A DNA stretch of 39,226 nucleotides, taken from contig CATLJA010000012.1 of the NCBI GenBank assembly GCA_949959305.1, positions 1-39,226 on the forward strand, read 5' to 3'. Below the pieces are notes generated by a model, which saw only the letters and a list, made by a program, of their open reading frames with translations, made no database searches and was not told where the DNA came from. Source of the stretch: an uncultured Oscillibacter sp. GTDB taxonomy: Bacteria; Bacillota; Clostridia; Oscillospirales; Oscillospiraceae. The first letter of the stretch is position 1. Each line of letters opens with the position of its first letter. The position numbers and the translations under genes are program-made. Shown piece by piece: positions 24,792 through 33,458 of this stretch.

Positions 24792-24807
24792 TGTTTCACG
24801 TGAAACA
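24792..24807. promoter_or_regulatory. parS site 4
   Basis: TGTTTCACGTGAAACA, a perfect parS consensus, between the GH13 start and the PBP2 stop. Confidence 0.95.
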
Positions 24808-24854
24808 CGCCTCTCCGTTCCCCACAGAATCCGCGGATTTTGCGGGGACTCCGT

Positions 24855-27047
24855 TCAGGGGAGAAGCTGGTTTTCCCCGGTGACGGCCGCGCCGTCCCCG
24901 CCGGGGGTGAAGTAGGCGTTGAGAATGTTCACGGCGGTGGAGGCCAGGGCCGCGCCGGAGTCCGCCCGCTCGATGGCGATGGCCACGGCGATTTCCGGGT
25001 CGTCATAGGGAGCGAAGCAGACGAACACGCCGTGGTTCTTCGTGTCGGGCCCCACCTGGGAGGTGCCGGTCTTGGCTCCGGCGGAGACCACGCAGCTGCG
25101 GAAATAGGGGGCCAGCGTGCCCTCCACCAGGCCCTTCATGCCCTCCTTCACGGCGTTCAGGTGTTCGCCGCTGATGTCGATGGTGCGGACGGGCTCCGTA
25201 TTGCCCACCGCGATAACCTCGGAGTTGTCATAGGCCTTGGCGGCCTTCAGCAGGTGGGCCTGGCAGTGCTTCCCGCCGGAGACCAGGGTGGCGATATAGT
25301 TGGCAAGCTGGAGGGGGGAGTATAGCTGGGTGCTCTGGCCGTAGGCGGCCCAGGGGGCCTGGTCCTGGCCCTGGGGGTTTTCCGGCAGGAGCCCGGCGGT
25401 CTCGGGAATTTCGATGCCGGTTTTCTCCCCCAGGCCGAACAGAAGCAGGTATTCCCGCAGAACGTCCATCTGCATCCGGTAGCCCAGCTCGGAAAAGAAG
25501 TAGTTGCAGGAGTTGGTGATGGCCCCGGTGACGTTCAGGTTCCCGTGGCCGGAGCGCTTCCAGCAGAAGCTGTAGCTGTTCTCCTCGTCGCCCGGATAGA
25601 GCCACTTGCCGGTGTCCCGGATTTTCTCCGTCAGGGTGGTGTCCCCGTGGAGCAGGGCGGCTATGGCGGTGAAGGGCTTCAGAGTGGAGCCGGGGGGGTA
25701 TTTGCCCACGGTGGCCCGGTTGAACAGGGGAGCCTGGGGATCGGTGCTGACGGCGGCGTAATTCCCGCTCTGGCGGAAAGTGGCCAAATCGTAGGTGGGG
25801 TAGGAGGCCAGGGCCAGCACCTCCCCGGTGCCCACCTGGATTACCGCCGCCCCCGCGCCCCGCTTTTCGTCGCCGTCGGCGTTCAGGCGGGTGACGGTCT
25901 CCTCCAGAAAGCCCTCCACCTGGGCCTGGAAATCCAGGTCGATGGTCAGCTCCACAATATTGCCGGGGACCGGCTTCGTGAAGTAGAATTCCCCGGTGAT
26001 CTTGCCCTCGCTGTTGGTGGAGACCATGCGGCGGCCGTCCTGGCCCTTGAGATACTCCTCAAAGGCCAGCTCCGCCCCCTCTTTGCCGATTAAATCGTCG
26101 TAGTCATAACCCTTCTCCTTTAAAGAGGGATAGTCGTCCTCGATGCCGATGCTGCCCACATAGCCCAGAACGTGGGCGGCGCAGGAGGTCTCGTACTCCC
26201 GGACGGAGGAGAGCGTCACCTTGGCCCCGGCGTAGTTTCCGTCGCTGAGGAGGGAGATGAAGGGCGTGCCGATATCCTGGGCCAGGACGTAGGCGTTATA
26301 GTTGTCCAGCTTCCGCACGGACAGCTCGTACTGGACCCCCAGCACCATCCGGGCCTGGGCCATGGTGTAATTTTCGGGGATGCGCAGCGCCTCCCGCATG
26401 GCGCCCATGAGCTGGGCGGGGGTGACGCCGGCCTCGACCAGCAGGTCCGCCGTCAAATCGGCGGGGACCAGCCGCTCCAGCAGGTCCGCGGCCCGCCGCT
26501 CCGGGCTGAGCTCTCCGGCGGGAGCGGCCTCCGCGCCCTCCCCGGGCTCCGGCTCCGGGGTGGAGACCGCCTCCGGGTGGCGGAGCAGGTACTGGCCCAG
26601 GGCCTCCGCGCAGGGCTTCAGGGTTTTGAGATAGGCCAGAAAGAGCTTTTTCTGCTGGCTGTCCAGCTGGTCCACCGCGTAGCCGTAGGGGGCCAGGCGG
26701 GAGATGGGCAGGTTGTCGTTCCAGGCAACGCCCTCCTGCTGGCAGAGCTGGACCAGGCGCAAAATGGCCTCGTTGCTGTCCGCGCCGGGGGGGAGGAGGG
26801 CGGCGTCAAAGGTCAAATCGTAGGTGGAGCGGTTGCTGACCAGGGGCCTTCCGTTGCGGTCGGTGATGATGCCCCGGGAGGCCTCCACCTTCTCCGACCG
26901 TACGATGGAGCGGACGGCCTGGTCGGCGTATTTCTCGTGGTGAATGACCTGCACGTCGTAGAGCACAAAAAGATACGCGGTCAGCGCCAGCACCAGGAAG
27001 GCGGCCAGCAGGTAGAGGCGGGTGTTTTGCATTTCCTTGCGGTCCAT
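24855..27047 (-). CDS. mrdA: Penicillin-binding protein 2, elongasome transpeptidase
   Basis: Class B PBP that cross-links peptidoglycan during side-wall growth with the Rod/Mre complex. 730 residues. Short cytoplasmic tail, one membrane anchor (about 10-29, RLYLLAAFLVLALTAYLFVL), a pedestal domain with EASRGIITDRNGRPL, then the transpeptidase domain with the active-site STLK (Ser near 452), SCN (near 512) and KTGT (near 659). A Pro/Glu-rich insert near residues 160-185 (PEPEPGEGAEAAPAGE) is unusual. GAAAGG precedes the ATG. Last gene of the zapA...mreC-mreD run, 21 bases after mreD. Confidence 0.95.
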   Translation of the reverse strand: MDRKEMQNTRLYLLAAFLVLALTAYLFVLYDVQVIHHEKYADQAVRSIVRSEKVEASRGIITDRNGRPLVSNRSTYDLTFDAALLPPGADSNEAILRLVQLCQQEGVAWNDNLPISRLAPYGYAVDQLDSQQKKLFLAYLKTLKPCAEALGQYLLRHPEAVSTPEPEPGEGAEAAPAGELSPERRAADLLERLVPADLTADLLVEAGVTPAQLMGAMREALRIPENYTMAQARMVLGVQYELSVRKLDNYNAYVLAQDIGTPFISLLSDGNYAGAKVTLSSVREYETSCAAHVLGYVGSIGIEDDYPSLKEKGYDYDDLIGKEGAELAFEEYLKGQDGRRMVSTNSEGKITGEFYFTKPVPGNIVELTIDLDFQAQVEGFLEETVTRLNADGDEKRGAGAAVIQVGTGEVLALASYPTYDLATFRQSGNYAAVSTDPQAPLFNRATVGKYPPGSTLKPFTAIAALLHGDTTLTEKIRDTGKWLYPGDEENSYSFCWKRSGHGNLNVTGAITNSCNYFFSELGYRMQMDVLREYLLLFGLGEKTGIEIPETAGLLPENPQGQDQAPWAAYGQSTQLYSPLQLANYIATLVSGGKHCQAHLLKAAKAYDNSEVIAVGNTEPVRTIDISGEHLNAVKEGMKGLVEGTLAPYFRSCVVSAGAKTGTSQVGPDTKNHGVFVCFAPYDDPEIAVAIAIERADSGAALASTAVNILNAYFTPGGDGAAVTGENQLLP

Positions 27048-27068
27048 AGGGTGCCTTTCTATCGTAAG

Positions 27069-27581
27069 TCAGTCGTCCAAATGGGTCCTTCGGAAGACGG
27101 AGCGGTAAAGCAGGGTCAGCGGAATGACGAAGGGGGCGCTTACGCAGAACTCCCGGACCATGACCAGGGCCCCGGCCTGCCAGGCGGCCTTGCCCTGCAT
27201 CCAGAGAATCAGGCAGCGGAAGCTGTCCGTCAGCAGGAAGGCGGCGGCGGCGGCGGTCAGGGAGCAGAGGAATCCGGCGGGCAGCCAGCTTTGGGAGAGA
27301 AGCCCCGCGCAGAGCCCAATCAGGGGGAAAATCATGGTGCACAGGCAGGGAATGGGCCCGGGCAGCAGAAAGTCGCACGCCAGCCCCACGCACAGGGAGA
27401 AAATGGTCCCGGCCAGGGGCCCCTCGAAGGTGGCGGGGACGGCCGCCAGAAGGGGATAGAGAAAGGGAATGACGCTCCAGAACTCCAGGCGCTGGAGAAC
27501 GCTTCCCTGCACCAGCATGCACAGAGCTGTGGCGGCGGCGTAAAGGGACCATTTGAATATGGTTTCGTTTCTCGCAATCAT
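27069..27581 (-). CDS. mreD: Rod-shape protein MreD
   Basis: 170 residues, almost wholly membrane: about five to six hydrophobic helices. It starts with a short polar end (MIARNETIFKW) and ends with a basic-acidic tail. Sequence alone is weakly conserved in this family, but it lies exactly between mreC and PBP2, and its length and helix pattern are those of MreD, which links MreC to the elongasome. GGAGGA precedes the ATG. Confidence 0.9.
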   Translation of the reverse strand: MIARNETIFKWSLYAAATALCMLVQGSVLQRLEFWSVIPFLYPLLAAVPATFEGPLAGTIFSLCVGLACDFLLPGPIPCLCTMIFPLIGLCAGLLSQSWLPAGFLCSLTAAAAAFLLTDSFRCLILWMQGKAAWQAGALVMVREFCVSAPFVIPLTLLYRSVFRRTHLDD

Positions 27582-27601
27582 AAAAATCCTCCGCCGGGCC
27601 G

Positions 27602-28444
27602 TCAGGTGATAATCTCGAAGGATTTGATGACGAAAACCTCCGTCAGGGCGCTCAAATCCGTCTCAGGGAGCAGAATGGCGTAAGAGGCCGCGCCGGAGTC
27701 GTCCACCCGGACCTCCTCCACCGAGCCGATTACCAGCCCGGAGGGATAGTACCCGTTCAGGCCGGAGGTCACCACGATGTCCCCGGGCAGAAGGGTGCAG
27801 TCCGCCGGGAGGTAGTCCAGCCGCAGGCGGTTTTCCCGCATCATGGAGAAGTCCCCCTGAGCCACGCCCAGCTCCTTGGTCCGGAACACCTGGGCGCCCA
27901 GGGAGGTGTCCGTGTCCACCAGGGTCAGCACCGTGGACCAGTTGGTCCCCGCCTTGCTGATGACGCCCACCAGGTTCCCGCACGCGTCGATGACGCAGTC
28001 CCCCACCTGAACGTCCAGGGAGGTCCCCTTGTTCAGCGTCAGGGAGGAGGTCCAGTTGGTGGACTCGTGCTCCGTAATCATGCAGGCCTCGTAATCCGAC
28101 AGGTCCCGGCGCTTCTCCGTCAGCTCCAGAAGCTGGTGGAGGAGCTTGTTTTCCTCCACGGCGGCCTCCGCCTCCCGGATGGTCTCCGCGTCCCTGGCAA
28201 TCTGCTGGCGGAGGGCGGCGTTTTCGGCCAGCAGGTCCGTGGTGTCCTTATAATAGTTTTGCAGGTCGTTGAACCAGTTGGCGGCCGCCGTGTACCCCGC
28301 CCGGAAGGGCGAGACGATGATTCCCGCCAGGTTTACCAGCGGGGAGGAGCTGGGGCTGAACACCGACATCACCGCCAGGGACACCGAGAGCACGGCGGCG
28401 GCAAAGAGCACCCAGAGCCCGTTTTGTTTCAGGAAATTTTTCAA
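27602..28444 (-). CDS. mreC: Rod-shape protein MreC
   Basis: Extracytoplasmic scaffold of the elongation complex that activates PBP2. About 280 residues: N-terminal membrane helix (GLWVLFAAAVLSVSLAVM), a coiled coil (about 65-115, LAENAALRQQIARDAETIREAEAAVEE) and the MreC beta domains (GDCVIDACGNLVGVISKAG, LLPGDIVVTSGLNGYYPSGLVIG). The start is uncertain. TTG 28444 has AGGTG six bases upstream and is my choice; an in-frame GTG at 28453 lacks a ribosome site. No mreB is in the window; maf lies just upstream, as in many bacteria. Confidence 0.92.
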   Translation of the reverse strand: MKNFLKQNGLWVLFAAAVLSVSLAVMSVFSPSSSPLVNLAGIIVSPFRAGYTAAANWFNDLQNYYKDTTDLLAENAALRQQIARDAETIREAEAAVEENKLLHQLLELTEKRRDLSDYEACMITEHESTNWTSSLTLNKGTSLDVQVGDCVIDACGNLVGVISKAGTNWSTVLTLVDTDTSLGAQVFRTKELGVAQGDFSMMRENRLRLDYLPADCTLLPGDIVVTSGLNGYYPSGLVIGSVEEVRVDDSGAASYAILLPETDLSALTEVFVIKSFEIIT

Positions 28445-28487
28445 TCCTATCACCTGTCAAGGCCGAAAATGGAAGGGAAGCGGGGGA

Positions 28488-29063
28488 TCACAGCAGAAAA
28501 ACGCCGAACTTTTCCAGCATTCTGGAAAGGCGCAGCACCGGAAGGCCCATCACGTTGAAAAAGTCGCCCTCCAGCCCCTCCACCAGCAGGGCCCCCCGGC
28601 CCTGCACGCCATAGGCCCCGGCCTTGTCCATGGGCTCCCCCGTGGCGATGTAGCGCCGGAGCTCCGCCTCCGTGGCGGAGCGGAACAGAACGGCGGTGGA
28701 CTCGGTTTCCGTGAGGACGGTTTCCCCCCGGCGGACGGTGACGCCGGTGCAGACGGTGTGCCTGCGCCCCTGGAGGGCGGTGAGCATCTCCAGGGCGTGG
28801 GCCTCGTCCCGGGGCTTGCCCAGCCGGGCCTGGTCCAGAAAGACCATGGTGTCGGCGGTGATGACAATGTCGTCCGGTCCGCAGAGCCTTGTCGCGGCCT
28901 CCGCCTTCTCCCGGGAGATATAGGCCACCACCTCCGGCGGCGCCAGCCCCTCGGGGAAATATTCCTCCACCTCCGGGGCCCGGACGGTAAAGTCCGTCAG
29001 GCCGATGCGCTCCAAAAGCTCCCGCCGCCGGGGAGACCCGGAGGCCAAAACAATCTGTGCCAT
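28488..29063 (-). CDS. maf: Maf-family nucleotide pyrophosphatase
   Basis: House-cleaning hydrolase of non-canonical or modified nucleoside triphosphates, also linked to septum inhibition in Bacillus. 191 residues. Features: LASGSPRRRELL at the start (substrate-binding), SREKAEAA, DIVITADTMVFLD with the metal/catalytic Asp, GKPRDEAHALEML, and GAYGVQGRGALLVEGLEGDFFNVMGLP, all the family blocks. GAGGAGG precedes the ATG. It is 9 bases after dut and leads into mreC. Confidence 0.96.
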   Translation of the reverse strand: MAQIVLASGSPRRRELLERIGLTDFTVRAPEVEEYFPEGLAPPEVVAYISREKAEAATRLCGPDDIVITADTMVFLDQARLGKPRDEAHALEMLTALQGRRHTVCTGVTVRRGETVLTETESTAVLFRSATEAELRRYIATGEPMDKAGAYGVQGRGALLVEGLEGDFFNVMGLPVLRLSRMLEKFGVFLL

Positions 29064-29072
29064 AGGTCCTCC

Positions 29073-29510
29073 TCACTTTCCGGTGGAGCCGAAGCCGCCC
29101 CGGTCGGGGCCCTCCAGCCGGTCCACCCGGATGAAGGACAGGAGGGGCTGGTTCTCCACAATGCGGAACTGGCAGAGCCGGGTGCTTTTCGGAATTTCCA
29201 CGTCCCGGGTGGCGTAGGCGGGCCAGCGCCACTGGTCCCCGTCTCCCCGGTAGGAGCCGTCCACAACGCCCATGGAGTTGGCCTGCAGCAGGCCGTAATT
29301 TTTAAAGGTGGAGCTACGGGGAACCACATGGGCCTCGTACCCCTCCGGCAGGGCCACGGCGACGCCCAGGGGAATGAGCCGGAATTCCCCGGCCTTCAAA
29401 ACCACGTCCTCCGCCGCCCGCAGGTCCACCCAGTCGGACCCGGGGACGCAGCGAAGCTCCTCCAGATCCTCCGCAAAGTATTTTACCTTGATTTCCTTTG
29501 TCTCTCTCAT
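29073..29510 (-). CDS. dut: Trimeric dUTPase
   Basis: Hydrolyses dUTP to dUMP and pyrophosphate, keeping uracil out of DNA and feeding thymidylate synthesis. 145 residues. The five motifs are visible in order: SDWVDLRAAED (I), PRSSTFKNYGL (II region), GVVDGSYRGD (III), ALxRICQF-like RLCQFRIVE (IV) and the C-terminal RGGFGSTGK (V). The sequence is divergent in motif II (PRSSTFKNYGL rather than PRSGLA). AGGAGC precedes the ATG. It is 59 bases after the U32 gene. Confidence 0.92.
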   Translation of the reverse strand: MRETKEIKVKYFAEDLEELRCVPGSDWVDLRAAEDVVLKAGEFRLIPLGVAVALPEGYEAHVVPRSSTFKNYGLLQANSMGVVDGSYRGDGDQWRWPAYATRDVEIPKSTRLCQFRIVENQPLLSFIRVDRLEGPDRGGFGSTGK

Positions 29511-29569
29511 GACAACGCTCCTATATCGCTCTGTGTTGTATTATTTTTCCGAATCTCAACGCTTTGTAT

Positions 29570-31639
29570 TCACTCCACGCCCCGCTGGTACAGCCCCCGG
29601 GTAAATTCTCCGGCGGGGGCGGCGTGCTCCAGATAGTCCCGGCAGACCCGGGCGCACTCCTCCGGGCTCTCCGTGGTGAAGCGGAGGCGGGCGTAGCGGA
29701 GCCCCAGCCGCCGCCATTCCGGCCGGTCCGCCAGCCAGAGGGGGCGGCTGTTCTGCACCTCCGTCCGGTGGCCGAAGGCGGGGAGGAGGGGGAAGGCGGC
29801 CCCGGTGCGGTCGTTCAGGAAATTGGGGCGCGCACAGCGGCAGGACCCGGCGTTTTGAATCAGGCAGTTTTCCGTAATCATCAGCGGCAGGCGGCCGTAG
29901 ACAATGGCCTCGGCGGGGAGGATTTTTTTCATGTCCCGCATCTGGGAAAAGCGCAGCTCGAAGGAAAGGCAGGCGGATTCCAGCCCCTTCTCCCGGAGAA
30001 AGGCCAGGGAGCGGCTGTTGAAGACGTTGAGGCCATAGTCCCCGTAGAGCCGCCAGCCGCCGTCCCGGGCCAGGGGAAAGTGGCCCAGATTGCCCAGCAG
30101 CAGTCCCGTGACCCCCAGGGCCCGGGCCCTGTCCAGCCAGCGGCGGAGCAGGTCCTCGTCCTTATCCCGCCAGACCCGGGGAAGCACCGCGCAGTACTCC
30201 GCCTCCGCCTCCGGCAGGGAGGAGAGGCCCGCCAGAAGCTCCAGAGGCGCGCAGACCCGGGCGGGCCGGAAGGCCAGAAGCTCCGCCGTCAGCTGTCCGG
30301 CGGCGGCGACGGAAACCGTAAGCCGGGGCTCTGCCCCGGAGCAGTCCATGTCCGGCAGGGGCGGGGGAGCGTACTCCCGGCGGACGGGCGGGGCGGAGCG
30401 GGCGGCGCTCAGCGCCTCCAGCGCGTCCCGCCGCAGGGCGTTGACGGCGGCGGCGGAGAGGTGGAGCCCCGGCTCCACCGTCACGTCCGCCCCGGCGCAG
30501 CGGTAGGGAGTTCCCCCGGTCTTGGACAGGCGGGCGGAGAGATCCTCCGCCGTCAGGGGCCGGGTTCCGGCGGGCTCCGGGACGGGGCCGGAAACCGCCG
30601 CGCGGTTTCCCAGGCCGTCGTCCGCCGCCAGGGAGCAGGGGACCCCGGCCCTCACCGCACAGGTGAACTCCACGGGAATCCGCCGGTCCGCCCCGGCCGG
30701 GACGGGCTCCTCCGCCGGGGCGGCGTTCTCGGGCCGGAAGCCCAGCATTGGCCGGCCCTTTGCCCCCCGCCAGTAGGCGTCGGTGAAGCCGGAGCGGGAA
30801 AAGGCCCGCTCCAGAAGCGCCCGCTCCCGGGGGGTGGGCTTCCGCCCCTCCTCCAGAAGGCGGGCGTAAATGTCCGTGACGGCGGACACGTAGCCGGGGC
30901 GGCGCATCCGCCCCTCGATTTTCAGGCAGGAGACTCCCATCTCCGCCAGCTCCCCGAGATGGTCCGCCATGCAGGAGTCCTTCAGGCTCAGGGGCCGCTT
31001 GTCCTTCGCGGCCTCGTTGACCCCGTAGGGCAGGCGGCAGGGCTGGGCGCAGCGCCCCCGGTTGCCGGAGCGCCCGCCAATCAGGGCGCTCATGGCGCAC
31101 TGGCCGGAGTAGCACATGCACAGCGCCCCATGGACGAAAACCTCGATTTCCACAGGGCTGCTTCGGCAGATGGCCGCCGTCTCCTCCCCGGAGCACTCCC
31201 GGGCCAGCACCACCCGCCCGCAGCCTTCGGCGGCGATTTCCCTGACGCCGCCGGAGGTAAAGAGGCTCATCTGGGTGCTGGCGTGAAGGGGCAGGTCCGG
31301 CAGGGCGCGCCGGAGCAGGCCGAAAAGGCCCCAGTCCTGGACCAGCACCGCGTCCACCCCCAGCCGGGAGGCGGTGCGGGCGGTTTCCAGAGCCTCGGGC
31401 AGCTCCCGGTCTGAAAGAAGGATGTTCAGGGTAAGAAAAACCCGGACGCCCCGGATGTGGCAGAAGGCGACGGCCTGGGCGAACTCCTCCTCCGAGAAGT
31501 TCCGCGCTCCCCGGCGGGCGTTGAAGGCCCCCCAGCCAAGGTACACGGCCCCCGCGCCGTGCTCCGCGGCGGCCTTCAGCGCCTCCGGCGACCCGGCGGG
31601 GGCCAGCAGCTCCGGCAGGGCCGGGCGGCCCGGCCTCAC
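29570..31639 (-). CDS. Peptidase U32 family protein (RlhA-like)
   Basis: 689 residues. Starts with the family signature ELLAPAGSPEALKAAAEHGAGAVYLG; the barrel domain carries HASTQMSLFT and, at residues about 168-203, the cysteines C174, C176, C181, C197 and C201 (GRCAQPCRLPY), likely ligands of an iron-sulfur cluster. Long U32 proteins include RlhA, which hydroxylates C2501 of 23S rRNA, and others; collagenase activity was an early assignment. The C-terminal half (DUF3656-like, then a repeat barrel segment around CRCARPNFLNDR) fits this long form. The start is GTG at 31639, overlapping the zapA stop (GTGA). Confidence 0.9.
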   Translation of the reverse strand: MRPGRPALPELLAPAGSPEALKAAAEHGAGAVYLGWGAFNARRGARNFSEEEFAQAVAFCHIRGVRVFLTLNILLSDRELPEALETARTASRLGVDAVLVQDWGLFGLLRRALPDLPLHASTQMSLFTSGGVREIAAEGCGRVVLARECSGEETAAICRSSPVEIEVFVHGALCMCYSGQCAMSALIGGRSGNRGRCAQPCRLPYGVNEAAKDKRPLSLKDSCMADHLGELAEMGVSCLKIEGRMRRPGYVSAVTDIYARLLEEGRKPTPRERALLERAFSRSGFTDAYWRGAKGRPMLGFRPENAAPAEEPVPAGADRRIPVEFTCAVRAGVPCSLAADDGLGNRAAVSGPVPEPAGTRPLTAEDLSARLSKTGGTPYRCAGADVTVEPGLHLSAAAVNALRRDALEALSAARSAPPVRREYAPPPLPDMDCSGAEPRLTVSVAAAGQLTAELLAFRPARVCAPLELLAGLSSLPEAEAEYCAVLPRVWRDKDEDLLRRWLDRARALGVTGLLLGNLGHFPLARDGGWRLYGDYGLNVFNSRSLAFLREKGLESACLSFELRFSQMRDMKKILPAEAIVYGRLPLMITENCLIQNAGSCRCARPNFLNDRTGAAFPLLPAFGHRTEVQNSRPLWLADRPEWRRLGLRYARLRFTTESPEECARVCRDYLEHAAPAGEFTRGLYQRGVE

Positions 31640-31968
31640 TTGGAGCCCCGGCTGTCCAGCCGCTGCTGGAGGCGGACAATCTCCCGCTTCAGCTCGCCGA
31701 CCTGGCTCTGGGCCTTTCCGGCCTCGTCCAGATAGCCCTTAATCTGGCGGCGGAGCTGCTCGGCGGCGGCCTGGGCCTTGAACAGCTCGTCGGCGATGTT
31801 GGCGGCGGTGAGGACGGCGGCGTCGGTCCGGCCCACCCGGGTGCTGTTGAGCACCTCGTCCATTTTGTCGCCCACGTAAGCGCCCACCTTCTGCATGTAG
31901 GAGGGGGACTCCTCCGCCACGAAGGTGTAGTCCTCCCCGCAGATGGTCACGACGACGCGGTTTGCCAT
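31636..31968 (-). CDS. zapA: Cell-division protein ZapA
   Basis: Small FtsZ-ring stabiliser. 110 residues. N-terminal beta-rich head (VVVTICGEDYTFVAEES), the pattern YMQKVGAYVGDKMDEV, TDAAVLTAANIADELFKA, and a C-terminal coiled coil (about 70-107) as in the family. AGGAGG lies 7 bases ahead of the ATG. First gene of a long minus-strand run to PBP2. Confidence 0.93.
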   Translation of the reverse strand: MANRVVVTICGEDYTFVAEESPSYMQKVGAYVGDKMDEVLNSTRVGRTDAAVLTAANIADELFKAQAAAEQLRRQIKGYLDEAGKAQSQVGELKREIVRLQQRLDSRGSK

Positions 31969-32032
31969 AAAGAGACCTCCTTTGCCCCCGGAAGACGGGT
32001 TTCCCGGCGGACTGCGTAATTTAACAGCGTAC

Positions 32033-32041
32033 AGTATAGCA
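32033..32041 (-). promoter_or_regulatory. Extended -10 promoter of the zapA operon
   Basis: Minus strand TGCTATACT (TATACT at 32038-32033, TG one base upstream of it). There is no good -35 hexamer at 17 bases, so recognition probably depends on the extended -10. Confidence 0.55.
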
Positions 32042-32114
32042 TACCTGACGGACAGACGCCATAAGAATTTGGGAAGAAACCAAAAAATTTACAAACTTTT
32101 GGCCCGGCGGGCAG

Positions 32115-32144
32115 AAAAAAGGGCGCGCCCCTTCCGGCGGCGCG
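32115..32144 (-). terminator. Terminator of degV
   Basis: Minus strand stem CGCGCC (32144-32139) with GGCGCG (32129-32124), 9-base loop, then CCC and six T. It lies 23 bases after the degV stop. Confidence 0.75.
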
Positions 32145-32167
32145 TCCTCCCCTTATTATTAAGCGTC

Positions 32168-33007
32168 TCAGTATCCGATGATGAGCCCCTTCTCCATGGC
32201 GTAAAAGCTGGTGAGCCCCCGGCAGGGGAACAGCTCCACGCTCTTGACGGGCAGGTCCTTCAAAATCTGCTCCCTGAGCTTCAGCGCCCCCGGCAGGTTC
32301 TCGCAGTGGCAGAGGACGACCTCCGCCCCGGTGCAGTCCTTGCTGTCCTTCATCAGCGCCGTGATGGCCTGGTAGGTCCTGGCCTCCCCCCGGGCCTTTC
32401 CGGCCACGTGGATGGTGCCCTGGGGCGTGGCGTCGGCAATGACGTGGATGCCCAGGGAGTGGAGCAGGGTCCCCACCAGCGGGCGCATCCGCCCGTTCTT
32501 AATGAGGTTGTCGAAGTTCTCCAGGGTGAAGCAGGTCCGCAGGGCCGCCTGGTACAGCCGCAGCTGGGCGCAGATCTCCTCAAAATCCCCTCCGGCCTCC
32601 AGCAGGCGCTTTGCCCGGCGGATCAGCAGAATCATGGCCCCCGCGGTGGCCTTGGAGTCGATGACGCAGATTTCCTTCTCCGGGTGCTCCTCCAGCGCCA
32701 TGTCCCGGCCCAAAACGGCGGCGTTGTAAGTGCCGGAGAGGTTGGCGGAGATGGTGAAGCACACGGCCCGGTCCGCCTCCTCAAAGGAGCGGGCGAAGGC
32801 GGCGGGGGAGGGGCAGGCGGTGGAGGCGGCGGCCTTCTCCTGGGCCATGGCCCCCAGGAGCTGGGGAATCTCCAAATCGTCGTTGTCGATGAACTCCCGC
32901 TCCCCCACCTGGAGCCGCAGGGGCACCGTCTCAAAGAGAACCGCCCCGCCGTCAAAGCCGCTCATCCGCAAATCACAGCTGCTGTCGCTCACAATTTTAC
33001 AAGTCAT
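32168..33007 (-). CDS. DegV family fatty-acid-binding protein
   Basis: 279 residues from ATG 33007, with GGGGTG upstream; a slightly longer GTG start at 33016 is less likely. DegV/FakB fold: KIVSDSSCDL at the N-terminus, then TACPSPAAFARSFEEADRAVCFTISANLSGTYNAA (lipid/phosphate loop) and VIDSKATAGAM. C-terminal domain with LENFDNLIKNGRM and GKARGEARTYQAI. Members hold a fatty acid for phosphorylation by FakA; no fakA is nearby, so the partner kinase must be elsewhere. Monocistronic, with its own promoter and terminator. Confidence 0.92.
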   Translation of the reverse strand: MTCKIVSDSSCDLRMSGFDGGAVLFETVPLRLQVGEREFIDNDDLEIPQLLGAMAQEKAAASTACPSPAAFARSFEEADRAVCFTISANLSGTYNAAVLGRDMALEEHPEKEICVIDSKATAGAMILLIRRAKRLLEAGGDFEEICAQLRLYQAALRTCFTLENFDNLIKNGRMRPLVGTLLHSLGIHVIADATPQGTIHVAGKARGEARTYQAITALMKDSKDCTGAEVVLCHCENLPGALKLREQILKDLPVKSVELFPCRGLTSFYAMEKGLIIGY

Positions 33008-33051
33008 ATAAAACACCCCGCAATATGGTTTTCAATATCATGTCTTCTGTT

Positions 33052-33080
33052 ATCATACAGGATTCCCGGCGGATTGTCAA
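33052..33080 (-). promoter_or_regulatory. Promoter of degV
   Basis: Minus strand TTGACA (33080-33075), 17-base spacer, TATGAT (33057-33052), about 45 bases upstream of the degV ATG. Confidence 0.88.
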
Positions 33081-33162
33081 CCGGAAACGGGAAAATACCC
33101 CTGAAAATTTTGCCGGGAAGGAGGGGGGAATTTTTCTCTCCAATCCACGGTTGACATAACGG

Positions 33163-33183
33163 TGTGGACAACTCTGTGGATAA
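33163..33183. promoter_or_regulatory. Two adjacent DnaA boxes
   Basis: TGTGGACAA (33163-33171) and TGTGGATAA (33175-33183), same orientation, start-to-start distance 12 bases. The second is the exact complement of the consensus TTATCCACA; the first differs by one base (TTGTCCACA). They lie in the 451-base intergenic region (33008-33458) that also carries the divergent degV and topoisomerase promoters. No further gene is seen in that region. Confidence 0.75.
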
Positions 33184-33321
33184 TGTGCAAAACCCCCTTC
33201 CCGGAAGGGGTCCCGGGAGGTAGCGGAGCCGTTATGAAAGAGTAACAAAAGTAACATTTCTCAGAAAAACGGCAGACCGGGCCGGGAAAAGGCGGGAAAG
33301 GGGGCCCTCCGCGGGAGGGGG

Positions 33322-33350
33322 TTGAACCTTGGGAATTCCTGTGATATAAT
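33322..33350 (+). promoter_or_regulatory. Strong promoter of the topoisomerase pair
   Basis: TTGAAC (33322-33327), 17-base spacer, TATAAT (33345-33350) with an extended TG at 33342-33343. It lies about 100 bases upstream of the ATG at 33459. Confidence 0.88.
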
Positions 33351-33458
33351 CAAACCGCTTTGAAAATCCGGGCAATTTTCGGGATTTCCCCCCTATATCC
33401 TGCGCCCGGAGGCGAAAAAGATACATTCCCGGCGGAGGCCGCCGGTTTTGGAGGAACT

